The position numbers were made by a program, and so were the translations under genes. From Actinomadura madurae (GTDB lineage Bacteria > Actinomycetota > Actinomycetes > Streptosporangiales > Streptosporangiaceae), in contig NZ_FOVH01000014.1 of assembly GCF_900115095.1 (NCBI RefSeq), forward strand, positions 186,001 through 250,000: a stretch of 64,000 nt of DNA, in the 5' to 3' direction. Positions 33,220 to 41,260 of this stretch are shown here, piece by piece. A model generated the notes under the pieces. It did no database searches. It was given only the letters and a program-made list of their open reading frames with translations, and had not been told where the DNA came from. The first letter of the stretch is position 1. Each line of letters begins with the position of its first letter.

Positions 33220-34407
33220 ATGCGCATCACCGCCCTCCGCGCCACTCCGGTCGCCGTCCCCTACCGGACCGACGAGGTGTGGGCCTTCGGCCGCCGCTCC
33301 GGCCTCGTCTCCGTCATCGTCGAGGTGGACACCGACGAGGGCCTCACCGGCCTCGGCGAGGCCGCCGCGTACCCGTCCGCGGACGTCGTGCTGGGCGTCC
33401 TGCGCAGCCTGGAACCCCTGGTCATCGGCTCCGACCCGCTGCGCATCGAGCAGTTGATCCAGCGCATCGACGTCGTCGGCACCTGGCACCACATCGGCTC
33501 CAGCAGCCCTGCCATCGCCGCCGTCGAAACGGCCTGCTGGGATCTCCTGGGCAAGTCGTGCGGCCGTCCGATCGTCGACTTCTTCGGCGGACGTTTCCGC
33601 GACGAGGTCGAGTTCTTCCACTACGTCGCCGCCTCCGACCCCACCGAAGTACGCACCGAGGCCCGCCGCGCCGCCAAGTCAGGCGCCCGCCTCTGCTACC
33701 TCAAGGTCGGCGCTGACACTTTGGAAGCCGACATCGAACGCGTCGCCGCCCTCCGCGACGGCGCAGGCCCCGAAATGGGCATCCGAGTCGACGCCAACGA
33801 GGCATGGTCCCCAGGCGCAGCCATTCAAGCCACACGAGCCCTGGAGCCGTACGGCTTGGAAATGGTCGAACAACCGGTGTCGGGTCGGAACCTCCCGGAA
33901 ATGGCCTACGTCCGCAGCCGCCTGAACACCCCGCTACTGGCCAACGAAGCCTCATGGACGCGCACCGACCAGTTGGCCGTCATCCACCATCGGGCCGCGG
34001 ACGCCCTCTCCGTCGACAACCAGATGGACGGCGGCCTCCTCAACCTCAAACGCTCAGCCGGAATCTGCGCCGCCGCGGGCCTCCCCGTCGTCAAACACAG
34101 CCTCGGCGAACTCGGCATAGCCCTGGCAGCCGCCGTCCACGTGATCGCGGCAACCCCCAACTTCCGCTACCCCAACCAGGCCTACGGCGCCCTACTAACC
34201 GACGACATCCTCCGCACCCCCTTCGCCGGCCCCCTGGAGAACTACACGAACGGCCGACTCCCCGTCCCAACGGCCCCAGGACTGGGCGTAGACCTGGACT
34301 CAGAAAAGGTGGCCCGCTACGCCGACCTCTACCGCACCTCAGCAGCCGACTTCACCTTCCACGACCCGAGGGCCCTAACTACCGCCCCAGCCCTCCCCAA
34401 GAGATGA
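33220..34407 (+). CDS. Mandelate racemase/muconate lactonizing enzyme family protein
   Basis: A 395-residue enolase-superfamily enzyme: capping domain (ITALRATPVAVPYRTDEV), then a barrel with a Lys in CYLKVG, metal ligands RVDANEAW, VEQPV and LANEASW, and a later LSVDNQMDGG and VKHSLGELG. Such enzymes abstract an alpha proton of a carboxylate (racemase, dehydratase, cycloisomerase). The specific reaction is unknown. It follows the M24 gene with GGAG before ATG 33220. Two fragments of this gene recur as a scar at 37992. Codon use in its last third is slightly less GC-biased than upstream. Confidence 0.87.
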   Translation: MRITALRATPVAVPYRTDEVWAFGRRSGLVSVIVEVDTDEGLTGLGEAAAYPSADVVLGVLRSLEPLVIGSDPLRIEQLIQRIDVVGTWHHIGSSSPAIAAVETACWDLLGKSCGRPIVDFFGGRFRDEVEFFHYVAASDPTEVRTEARRAAKSGARLCYLKVGADTLEADIERVAALRDGAGPEMGIRVDANEAWSPGAAIQATRALEPYGLEMVEQPVSGRNLPEMAYVRSRLNTPLLANEASWTRTDQLAVIHHRAADALSVDNQMDGGLLNLKRSAGICAAAGLPVVKHSLGELGIALAAAVHVIAATPNFRYPNQAYGALLTDDILRTPFAGPLENYTNGRLPVPTAPGLGVDLDSEKVARYADLYRTSAADFTFHDPRALTTAPALPKR

Positions 34408-34452
34408 GTCGGCGGGCGGGGTCGGCAGTCGCGCGAGTGCGGCAGGTCGCGG

Positions 34453-36162
34453 TCAGGCCGCCGCTGAGGAGGCCTCCTCGTGGGGGATCGAAATGACCTC
34501 CACCTCGATGCCGTAACGGGAGAGCGTCCGCGCCAGATGCGCGAGCGCGATCTGCGCGTTAGGGAAGAGCGTCGCCGGCGTCAGCGGCGTGCGGCGGTCG
34601 ACCTTCATCGCGAGGACGACCTTCTCCGGGCGCCAGCCGTCCGGCAACGCGCGCCTGCCCAGGCTCGTCTGCTCGACGAGCTCGGCGAAGGACGCGCGGG
34701 CCTCGGGACGGAGGTACAGCGACTCGGCGGAGACAAGGGCCTGGCTGAACATATGGCTGAAGGGCTGGGTGCGCTTGCCGCCCTTGACGTGGATGAGTTC
34801 GTTTCCCGGCCCGAGCAGGTCGCACGGCTCGAACCCGTGCGAGCCGTGGAACTCGGTGCGGGCACCCGTCCGGTCGAGGCTGAGGAAGCGGTCGACACCG
34901 AGCGAGTCCTGGACCCACTCGTTGTAGACGGCCTCGCCGCGCTTCTTCGATCCGGGCGGCGGCTTGAGGTCGCGGCTCCAGACCGGAAGGTCAAGGCTCG
35001 GCACGGACCTGAACAGATCTGCGATCCGGCGCTGGACGGAGGTGAAGTACTCGGTTCCGCCCTCGTACCAGGTGCCCTCCACGAGGAAGTACTCGTGCTC
35101 GTCCACCCGGACGGAGGCCGCCAGCCACTTGTCGGCCGCCGCCCTGCCGAGGACGCGCTCCCCGTCGTCGTCCTCGCACATCCGCACCTCGCCGCGCCGG
35201 AGTGCCTCGATCGCAGCGAGCGCCGGGACGCGGGGCTGGAACCGGCAACGGCGGAGGACGGAGTCCACATCGAGGTCTCCCCGGTGGCGGATCAGGGCGG
35301 ACCCGATCTTGATGGCGTAACCCTGAGCCTCGTGGACCTGGTCCGCGAGGTCCATCGGGACGGCGGCGGCCAGCCGCATCCCGCCGTCGTGGCCCGGCTC
35401 CGCGCGCAGCCGCGCGTCAAGGCGCCTGTCGAGGTCGGTGAGGCGCCAGTCGTCCCGGACGGGCGTGATGGCCTCGACGAAGGCGAAGTCGTCCGGCACC
35501 CGCCGAGCGCGGATCTCGGAGATCCTGCGCAGGAGCGCGACGAGGCGTCCGCGGTCGAGCGGAACCCGCAGCCGGAGCCCGGCGGACCCCTCGACGCGGA
35601 TCCGCCGGGTGCCGGAGAGACCGAGGTCCGCGGGATCGACCATGCCCGCGAGCCTGCCGACGATCTCGGTGTACTCGCTGAGGCCGATGTGCCCGATGGG
35701 GATGCCGGACGGGACGTGGGTGGCGTCCTGGCGCCCGAGCCCGGTCATCGAGCGCCGGACGACGGAACGGACCTGCTCGGCGTCCACGGCCCGGATGGTG
35801 AACCCGAGCCCGAAGCGGTGGTCCTTGAACTGCTCGGGGATGGTCCGCCAGCCGCCGCCGAAGCCGATCGCGTACCTGACTCGGTCCACGTCGAGCAGCA
35901 GCAGGGCGCCGCAGTCGTTGTTCCGGTAGTCGTCGGGGAGCGGTCCGATGAGGTGTCTCGCCGCGTTCATCCAGTGCGGTGACACGGGGTCGCGCTGCCA
36001 ATGGAACGCGACGGCCGTGGCGTCCGGGTACTCGGGGAACGCCATGTCACTGGACGCGGCCTCGTCCAGGTACGTCCCCTGCAGCGTTTCGAGGAACGCG
36101 GCCTCGTCAGGGGCCGCGTTGGAGATGCGGTAGATCGTCAATTCATGGGTCGACGCGGACAA
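34453..36162 (-). CDS. TIGR04141/DUF6119 sporadically distributed protein (putative nuclease)
   Basis: A 569-residue protein. Family-like features are the N-terminal LTIYRISNAAPDEAAF, YAIGFGGGWRTIPEQF with HRFGLGFTIRAVD, the SGIPIGHIGLSEYTEIVGRL region and a C-terminal CDLLGPGNELIHVKGG. The last, an acidic residue followed by IHVK, resembles the D-...-xxK core of PD-(D/E)XK nucleases. Members are patchily distributed and often sit beside restriction or modification genes. TTG 36162 is supported by GGAGG with 6-base spacing. It diverges from a DNA methylase at 36343. I infer a role in phage or plasmid defence; nuclease activity is not proven. Confidence 0.78.
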   Translation of the reverse strand: MSASTHELTIYRISNAAPDEAAFLETLQGTYLDEAASSDMAFPEYPDATAVAFHWQRDPVSPHWMNAARHLIGPLPDDYRNNDCGALLLLDVDRVRYAIGFGGGWRTIPEQFKDHRFGLGFTIRAVDAEQVRSVVRRSMTGLGRQDATHVPSGIPIGHIGLSEYTEIVGRLAGMVDPADLGLSGTRRIRVEGSAGLRLRVPLDRGRLVALLRRISEIRARRVPDDFAFVEAITPVRDDWRLTDLDRRLDARLRAEPGHDGGMRLAAAVPMDLADQVHEAQGYAIKIGSALIRHRGDLDVDSVLRRCRFQPRVPALAAIEALRRGEVRMCEDDDGERVLGRAAADKWLAASVRVDEHEYFLVEGTWYEGGTEYFTSVQRRIADLFRSVPSLDLPVWSRDLKPPPGSKKRGEAVYNEWVQDSLGVDRFLSLDRTGARTEFHGSHGFEPCDLLGPGNELIHVKGGKRTQPFSHMFSQALVSAESLYLRPEARASFAELVEQTSLGRRALPDGWRPEKVVLAMKVDRRTPLTPATLFPNAQIALAHLARTLSRYGIEVEVISIPHEEASSAAA

Positions 36163-36285
36163 GGTGAACCTCCGGGGAAGACGGCCCCGGCCAGGCGACC
36201 GTGGGCTGGAGAAGGGCGCGCGGCGGGTTCCCGCGGTGGATGCCGCGCTCGACCTGCTGTGTAAACAGAGTCGGGCATCTTGTTA

Positions 36286-36298
36286 GCGTTGTCAACGC
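36286..36298. promoter_or_regulatory. Candidate autoregulatory operator of the methylase module
   Basis: GCGTTG-T-CAACGC is a perfect dyad in the 180-bp divergent region, 9 bases before the -35 of the methylase promoter. The methylase carries an N-terminal HTH and could bind it; C-protein-like control is an inference. Confidence 0.5.
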
Positions 36299-36307
36299 GA
36301 TTAATGA

Positions 36308-36336
36308 TTGATCAAATGCTCACAGCCGTGTACGTT
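36308..36336 (+). promoter_or_regulatory. Predicted leaderless promoter of the DNA methylase
   Basis: A -35 TTGATC (36308-36313), a 17-base spacer and a -10 TACGTT (36331-36336) end 6 bases before ATG 36343. No ribosome site precedes that ATG, which fits a leaderless transcript. Confidence 0.55.
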
Positions 36337-36342
36337 GCCGTT

Positions 36343-37986
36343 ATGGCTGATGAAGAGCCGCTGGTTCCACCGGCGGAGATCGCCCGGATGGCCGGGGTGA
36401 CCCGCGCGGCCGTGTCGAACTGGCGGCGCCGCCACGCCGACTTCCCGGAACCCGCGGGCGGTACGGCGTCGGCGCCCCTGTTCTCGTTGCCGGACGTCCG
36501 CCGCTGGCTGGAACGGCAGGGCAAGGGCCAAGGGGTGGCTGACGAGGTCAGGCTGTGGCACGCACTCCGCGCCGAACGCGGCGAAGACATGATCGGGGCG
36601 CTCGTCGCCGTCGCGGCCGAACTGCGCGGTGAGCGGGTGGAACGTCCGCTGAGCGGGCCCATGGCCGAACTCGTCTCCCAGATGGCGGGTGACCGAACCC
36701 CCGGACAGCTCATCCGGGATCTCGCCGCGCGGTTAGTGGCATCCGCGAGCCATAGCGGTGGAGAGCACGTGTCGACGCCCGCGCTCGTCCGAGCCGTCCG
36801 ACACTTCGCGGGCGAGACGAAGGGCGTGGTCTACGACCCGGCCTGCGGGATAGGCGACCTGCTGCTGTCGGTCGGCGGCGCAAAGGTGTCAGGACGGGTC
36901 GGGCAGGACCTGGCAAGGGGGTTGCCCGAGTTCGTCATGGCACGGGCCGCGCTCGAGGAACGCTCCGGCACTGTCGAGGTCGCTCAAGGCGATACGCTCC
37001 GCGACGACCGCTTCCCCGGCCTCAAGGCCGACCTCGTGGTGTGCGATCCACCGACCGGCCAACCCGACTGGGGGCGCGACGAACTGCTCCTCGACCCACG
37101 CTGGGAGATGTCGCTACCGCCCAAGGCGGAGGGGGATCTCGCCTGGCTCCAGCACTGCCACTTCCATACCGCGCTCGGCGGGCGAGCCGTGATCGTCCTG
37201 CCGGCGTCCGCCGCCTACCGGCGATCGGGCCGCCGCATCCGCGCCGAACTGGTGCGCGGCGGCACCCTGGACACTCTGGTGGCGCTGCCCGGCGGGCTCG
37301 CCGCGGGGCATTCCGCGCCGGTGCACATCTGGGTGCTCCGACGCTCCGAACGCGCACCCGGTCCGGACGCCCCCGTCCGCATGATCGACCTCACGGACAC
37401 CGACCTCCGCGGCCCGATCGATCCGTCCGCCGACCAGGTCGCCGAGGTACCGGTCATCTCCCTGCTGGACGAGGACGTGGATCTCACTCCGGGCCGCCAC
37501 GTCGCCGCCGGACAGCCCGGCGCCGCCGCGTACGCGAAGGCCCGTGCCCGGTTCGAGGAGATGCTCGACGCCCTGCGCGGCGCGTTGCCTCACCTGCCCG
37601 AGGGACAGGAGGAGCTCGCCGCCGGCGTCAACGTCTCCGAGCTGATCCGCGGCGGCCTCGTCCAAGTCGAGGACGGACGCCCGGTCTCCACCACTGACCA
37701 GCTCGACACGGACTTCCTGCTCGGATTCCTCAAAAGTGCTGTCAACACCCGCAGGAACACGTCCGGCTCCGGCACTCACCGCACCGACCCGCGCGGAGCC
37801 CGCGTCCCGCAGATGGACCCGGACCGGCAGCGGACCTACGGGGCCGCGTTCAGAGAACTGGAAACCTTCGTGCAGCGCCTCGAAGAGGCGGCCAAGATGG
37901 GACGTCGTGCCGTGCGACTGGCGCACGACGGTCTCACGAGCGGGACACTCGAACCACCCGGCCAGAAAGGCGAGGGCGGCGAGTGA
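36343..37986 (+). CDS. HTH-fused N6-adenine DNA methylase (HsdM-like)
   Basis: A 547-residue SAM-dependent methylase. Residues about 8-60 form an HTH (EIARMAGVTRAAVSNWRRRH), then a helical HsdM-like N-terminal domain. Motif I is YDPACGIGDLLL and motif IV is VVCDPPTG. The catalytic motif is normally (N/D/S)PP(Y/F/W); here the aromatic that stacks on the flipped base is Thr, so activity may be altered. The C-terminal 80 residues are helical (RLEEAAKMGRRAVRLAHDGL) and resemble the end of HsdS-type specificity domains. I chose ATG 36343 (leaderless) over TTG 36280. No separate specificity subunit is present. It probably works with the divergent DUF6119 protein. Confidence 0.85.
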   Translation: MADEEPLVPPAEIARMAGVTRAAVSNWRRRHADFPEPAGGTASAPLFSLPDVRRWLERQGKGQGVADEVRLWHALRAERGEDMIGALVAVAAELRGERVERPLSGPMAELVSQMAGDRTPGQLIRDLAARLVASASHSGGEHVSTPALVRAVRHFAGETKGVVYDPACGIGDLLLSVGGAKVSGRVGQDLARGLPEFVMARAALEERSGTVEVAQGDTLRDDRFPGLKADLVVCDPPTGQPDWGRDELLLDPRWEMSLPPKAEGDLAWLQHCHFHTALGGRAVIVLPASAAYRRSGRRIRAELVRGGTLDTLVALPGGLAAGHSAPVHIWVLRRSERAPGPDAPVRMIDLTDTDLRGPIDPSADQVAEVPVISLLDEDVDLTPGRHVAAGQPGAAAYAKARARFEEMLDALRGALPHLPEGQEELAAGVNVSELIRGGLVQVEDGRPVSTTDQLDTDFLLGFLKSAVNTRRNTSGSGTHRTDPRGARVPQMDPDRQRTYGAAFRELETFVQRLEEAAKMGRRAVRLAHDGLTSGTLEPPGQKGEGGE

Positions 37987-37991
37987 GCGTT

Positions 37992-38041
37992 CGTCGACAA
38001 CTAGTTGGACGGCGGCCTCCTCAACCCCCAACGTCCGCTAC
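37992..38041 (+). pseudogene. 50-bp scar composed of two enolase-superfamily gene fragments
   Basis: Bases 37992-38026 match 34011-34045 of the enolase-superfamily gene at 33 of 35 positions. Bases 38022-38041 match 34151-34170 at 19 of 20. The two pieces are joined at a shared CAACC, which removes 105 bp. The copy has an in-frame TAG and cannot code. It also supplies the stop codon of the opposing hydrolase. It marks the right edge of the methylase/DUF6119 module. Confidence 0.8.
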
Positions 38042-38883
38042 TGGGGGACGGTGGAGAACTCGGCGATCTGGTCGGTGAGCTTTTGCGGTGCGTCGAGCTG
38101 GACGAAGGTGCGGGCGCCCGGCACCTCGATGAATTCCGCGTCGCGGAATGCTTTGTGGAGCCGCCGGCCGAGGCTGGGCTTGAACGCGCGGTCGGCAGTG
38201 CCCCACACGATGCGGACGGGCCCCTGGAAGTCCTTCAGTCGGCTGGAGACGTCGAGCAGGTCGCGCGGATCGGCGGCGCGCAGGAACCGCACGGCGTCGT
38301 CGCGGATGCCCTGCTGGGTGATCGCGGGCTCGATCCACGATCGGGTCAGCTCGGCGTCCAGCTCGTTCGCGAGAAGCCCGAAACCGAGCGGTGAGTGCCG
38401 GAGCAGGCGGCTGCGCATCGGAAGCAGGTTGAACCTCATCAACCGGGGGCCCTTGAGGAGCGAAAGGACGATGTTGAACGGGAAGGGCGGGAAACTGTCG
38501 AAGGCGTCGCAATTGGTCAGCACCACGCGTCCGACCCGGCCGGGGTCGGTGTCGAGGAGGAACTGGACGAGCGCGCCGCCGGTGTCGTTGCCGACCAGTG
38601 TGACGTCGTCCAGGTCGAGCGCCTCCAGGAAATTCGCGATCTGCCGGGCGACGCCCCGTGGCGATTGATCGGCGTCGGGACGCAGTGGAGTTCGGTGCGC
38701 ACCCAGCGGCCAGTCCGGGGCGTACGACCGTATGCCCCGCTCGGCGAGGAGGTCGGCGACCTTCGACCACACGGCGCCGTTGACGAGGAACGCGTGGACG
38801 AACACGACCGGCGGTGCCGCGGACTTCTCGGGACCGGTGACGCGGTAGTGGACGGTCCCGCTCGGAAGATCGATCGTCTGCAT
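38038..38883 (-). CDS. Alpha/beta hydrolase with Asp-type nucleophile motif
   Basis: A 281-residue hydrolase of the haloalkane dehalogenase/epoxide hydrolase branch. FVHAFLVNGAVWSKV is the oxyanion region and GNDTGG places an Asp as nucleophile. The usual catalytic His before FVQxDAP is absent (GARTFVQLDAP), as in a set of uncharacterised actinobacterial relatives, so catalysis is uncertain. ATG 38883 has GAGGAG upstream. The stop TAG lies inside the scar at 37992, so the original C terminus may have been altered by that event. It is divergent from a TetR gene with a clear operator. Confidence 0.82.
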   Translation of the reverse strand: MQTIDLPSGTVHYRVTGPEKSAAPPVVFVHAFLVNGAVWSKVADLLAERGIRSYAPDWPLGAHRTPLRPDADQSPRGVARQIANFLEALDLDDVTLVGNDTGGALVQFLLDTDPGRVGRVVLTNCDAFDSFPPFPFNIVLSLLKGPRLMRFNLLPMRSRLLRHSPLGFGLLANELDAELTRSWIEPAITQQGIRDDAVRFLRAADPRDLLDVSSRLKDFQGPVRIVWGTADRAFKPSLGRRLHKAFRDAEFIEVPGARTFVQLDAPQKLTDQIAEFSTVPQ

Positions 38884-38907
38884 GCGCGGACTCCTCTTCG
38901 CCGAGTG

Positions 38908-38934
38908 AAGTAACATACAGTGTGCATGTAACTT
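38908..38934. promoter_or_regulatory. TetR-type operator between hydrolase and tetR
   Basis: AAGTAACATACA and TGCATGTAACTT form 12-bp arms (10 of 12 complementary) around GTG. The dyad occupies most of the 64-bp divergent gap, so one bound dimer could block both promoters. Confidence 0.75.
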
Positions 38935-38947
38935 ACGGGCAGAGTGT

Positions 38948-39559
38948 ATGAAAAACTCGCGGCGAACACAAGCGGACCGGACGGCGGCGACTCGCGCCGC
39001 CCTGATCGCGGCGGGGCGCAAGCTCTTCGCCGAGCACGGCTACGCGGGTGTGGGCACCGAGACCCTGACCCGCGAGGCGGGCGTCAGCCGCGGCGCTCTC
39101 TACCACCAGTTCGGCGACAAGACCGAGCTGTTCGCCGATGTCCTGGCCGACGTGGAGGCCGACGTCACCCGATCCCTCATGGAGGCGGTGCCGTCCGGCG
39201 ACACCGACCTGGTCGCCGTGATGACACGCGCCATGGAAATGTGGCTCGACGCCTGCGAGAAGGCGGAGGTGCGCCGGATCGTCCTGATCGACGGCCCCTC
39301 GGTGCTCGGCTGGGTCCGCTGGCGCGCGATCTGCCAACCGCACATCCTCGGCCTGATCGAGGCGGTCCTGGCCCAGGCCGTGGAAGAGGGCGCGCTGCTG
39401 CCATTGCCGGTGAAACCCCTGGCACACGTCCTGCTGGCAGTAGCCGACGAAGCCGCCCTATATGTGGACGCGGCCCCCAACCGCCCCGAAGCCCGCCAAG
39501 AAATGCTGGAAATCGTCAATACCCTGGTCCAAGGCCTAACCACCCCCGACAAGCGCTAA
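38948..39559 (+). CDS. TetR/AcrR family repressor
   Basis: A 203-residue repressor with an N-terminal HTH (GVGTETLTREAGVSRGALYH, QFGDKTELFADVL) and a TetR_C-like ligand domain. It is divergent from the alpha/beta hydrolase and probably represses it and itself through the dyad at 38908. The ligand is unknown; a xenobiotic or hydrolase substrate is likely. Confidence 0.92.
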   Translation: MKNSRRTQADRTAATRAALIAAGRKLFAEHGYAGVGTETLTREAGVSRGALYHQFGDKTELFADVLADVEADVTRSLMEAVPSGDTDLVAVMTRAMEMWLDACEKAEVRRIVLIDGPSVLGWVRWRAICQPHILGLIEAVLAQAVEEGALLPLPVKPLAHVLLAVADEAALYVDAAPNRPEARQEMLEIVNTLVQGLTTPDKR

Positions 39560-39612
39560 GCGATTAGCATGGGTGGAGGAGCGCAGGCATCGGGGACGGC
39601 AGCGCCCTGGGA

Positions 39613-39843
39613 TTAGCGGTGCTTCACCGCTGGGCGCGGTCTCGGACGCGGTGTGCTGCCCGCGCCTGGTGGCCGTGAGCGTCCAGCGGTGGAACGACGT
39701 CGCTGCGGTGGTCTGTGGCCGGCTGCTCGGTGCTTACCGACGTAGCCGATGTCTGCGACGGCCATGCCGATCAAGATGATCAGCATCCACAGGGCGAGTA
39801 TCGCGACGAGTGACGCGCCGGAGATCGCTAACGCGACGATCAC
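39613..39843 (-). CDS. Small single-span membrane protein
   Basis: A 76-residue protein with one long membrane helix (about 2-32, VALAISGASLVAILALWMLI continuing to VADIG) and a basic Pro/Arg-rich tail (TPRPRPRPAVKHR). GTG 39843 overlaps the stop of the upstream small gene (GTGA), which is the main support that it is real. Function unknown; possibly a companion of the XRE/DUF397 locus next door. Confidence 0.55.
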   Translation of the reverse strand: MIVALAISGASLVAILALWMLIILIGMAVADIGYVGKHRAAGHRPPQRRRSTAGRSRPPGAGSTPRPRPRPAVKHR

Positions 39844-40055
39844 AGCGTCTCTTCGATCTCGCGTTGGTGGGCGAGGGCCTCGCTCAGCAACTCGTAGGAG
39901 TCTTCGACGAGGGTCGCGCACAGGCCGTAGTAGATCTCCCTCTGGGTGAGAGGACGGCCGAGGCGCGTGGCCACTAGGCACTTCATCGTCGGAGGCCTGC
40001 GGATGTGCCAGGCCTTGTACTGCTCCTGGAGAAGCGCTCGTTCTTGATCGTTCAT
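39840..40055 (-). CDS. Small hypothetical protein next to the XRE regulator
   Basis: A 71-residue, mostly helical protein (MNDQERALLQEQYKAWHIRR, LTQREIYYGLCATLVEDSYE). ATG 40055 has AGGGAAC upstream and diverges from the XRE regulator gene, whose start is 155 bp away. It overlaps the following small membrane gene by 4 bp. No family recognised. Confidence 0.6.
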   Translation of the reverse strand: MNDQERALLQEQYKAWHIRRPPTMKCLVATRLGRPLTQREIYYGLCATLVEDSYELLSEALAHQREIEETL

Positions 40056-40100
40056 GGGTCGGGGTTCCCTGCGGGTCGGTTCGGCTTATGACAGGCGACC

Positions 40101-40121
40101 CTTGCAGGCAAGAGTTACTCT
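40101..40121. promoter_or_regulatory. Overlapping short dyads upstream of the XRE regulator
   Basis: CTTGC-AG-GCAAG (40101-40112) and AGAGT-T-ACTCT (40111-40121) are both perfect and abut. They lie between the divergent small gene and the XRE regulator, so they are candidate binding sites for the latter. Confidence 0.45.
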
Positions 40122-40209
40122 GAGCTACGAACCGCTCACCCCCCGGCGAGCACCCGAGCAAGTGAGGCGACACCCCCGAACCAGCGGGCCGACACCCGGG
40201 AGACACCCG

Positions 40210-41022
40210 ATGGCACCCTCGCGTGACACCAGCCCCTCCGCGTACCAGGAAGTGTTCGTCAACGAGCTGCGTGCGCGGCGCGAAGCGTCCGGCCTCTCCC
40301 GCAACAAGCTCGCGGCGGCACTGGGCTGCACCCCGCAATGGCTCGCCAAGGTCGAGACCTTCGAGAAACCCCCGTCCGAAGGCCTCGCCGACGACCTGGA
40401 CACCTACTTCGAGCTCGGCGGGACTTTTCGTCGCATGTGGATGAAGCACCAGGAGGCGCGGAAACGTGGCCTGATCCCTACGGGATTCAGACCGTTGATC
40501 AGTGCTGAGAAAGAGGCGGCACAGATCAGCATCTACGAGCCTGTGTTGATCACCGGTCTGTTCCAGACCGAGGAGTACGCCCGGCTGGTGTTCAGCAAGG
40601 GGCCAAAGCAAGACAAGATCGATGACCTGGTTGCCATCCGTATGGAGCGCCAGGCGGTCTTAACAAGTCCCAAGGCGCCGATGGTATTTCTACTCATCCG
40701 GGAGTCTGTTCTCCGGGACGTCCCATCAGAAGTTCGCGGTGGGCAGTGCAAGCGGCTGCTGGACTTGGCCGGTCTCTCGAACGTCTCCATCCAGGTACTG
40801 CCCGCCTGTGCATGTGTCTTCGAGGCAACCGGGTTTCAAATCTTGACATTCGGAGGATCGACGGACGTCGCTTATGTGGAAGGCGCGGGCGGAAATGGTC
40901 AGATGCTCTCGGACGCCACAGAGGTTCAGAAGCTTGCCGTACTCTTCAATCTGGCAAGATCTGAGGCACTGTCGGCGTCGGGATCCGCCGCCCTGATACA
41001 GAGCATCATGGAGGACACGTGA
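40210..41022 (+). CDS. XRE family regulator with DUF5753
   Basis: A 270-residue protein with a Cro/CI-type HTH (LRARREASGLSRNKLAAALG, CTPQWLAKVE) and a C-terminal DUF5753 domain (YEPVLITGLFQTEEYARLVF, VRGGQCKRLLDLAGLSNVSI, QVLPA). Actinobacteria carry many such regulators paired with a downstream DUF397 protein, as in the WhiJ/AbaA-like and Scr1-Scr2 pairs. ATG 40210 has GGGAGACACCC upstream; an open frame before it lacks conservation. Its stop overlaps the DUF397 start. Confidence 0.9.
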   Translation: MAPSRDTSPSAYQEVFVNELRARREASGLSRNKLAAALGCTPQWLAKVETFEKPPSEGLADDLDTYFELGGTFRRMWMKHQEARKRGLIPTGFRPLISAEKEAAQISIYEPVLITGLFQTEEYARLVFSKGPKQDKIDDLVAIRMERQAVLTSPKAPMVFLLIRESVLRDVPSEVRGGQCKRLLDLAGLSNVSIQVLPACACVFEATGFQILTFGGSTDVAYVEGAGGNGQMLSDATEVQKLAVLFNLARSEALSASGSAALIQSIMEDT

Positions 41023-41225
41023 GCACCCCCGACCTGTCATCCAGCAACTGGCGTAAGAGCACGTACAGCGACTCCTCTGGGGGCAACTGCGTGGAAGTCG
41101 TGGGAGTGGCCCCAGGCGTGGCCGTCCGGGACTCGAAGGACCCGGACGGGCCGAGGTTGGCGTTCGGGCGTGCGGCGTTCGGTGCGCTGGCGCGTGACAT
41201 CCGGGCCGGCCGCTACGATCGGTAA
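41019..41225 (+). CDS. DUF397 domain protein
   Basis: A 68-residue protein with the DUF397 core (SSNWRKSTYSDSSGGNCVEV, VAVRDSKDPDGPRLAF). GTG 41019 overlaps the XRE stop by 4 bp. Partner of the DUF5753 regulator; in related pairs it modulates the regulator or acts as a toxin-like element. Confidence 0.92.
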   Translation: MSTPDLSSSNWRKSTYSDSSGGNCVEVVGVAPGVAVRDSKDPDGPRLAFGRAAFGALARDIRAGRYDR

Positions 41226-41260
41226 GCGGGTACGCAACGGCAGCGGTCAGGGCGGCCGTC

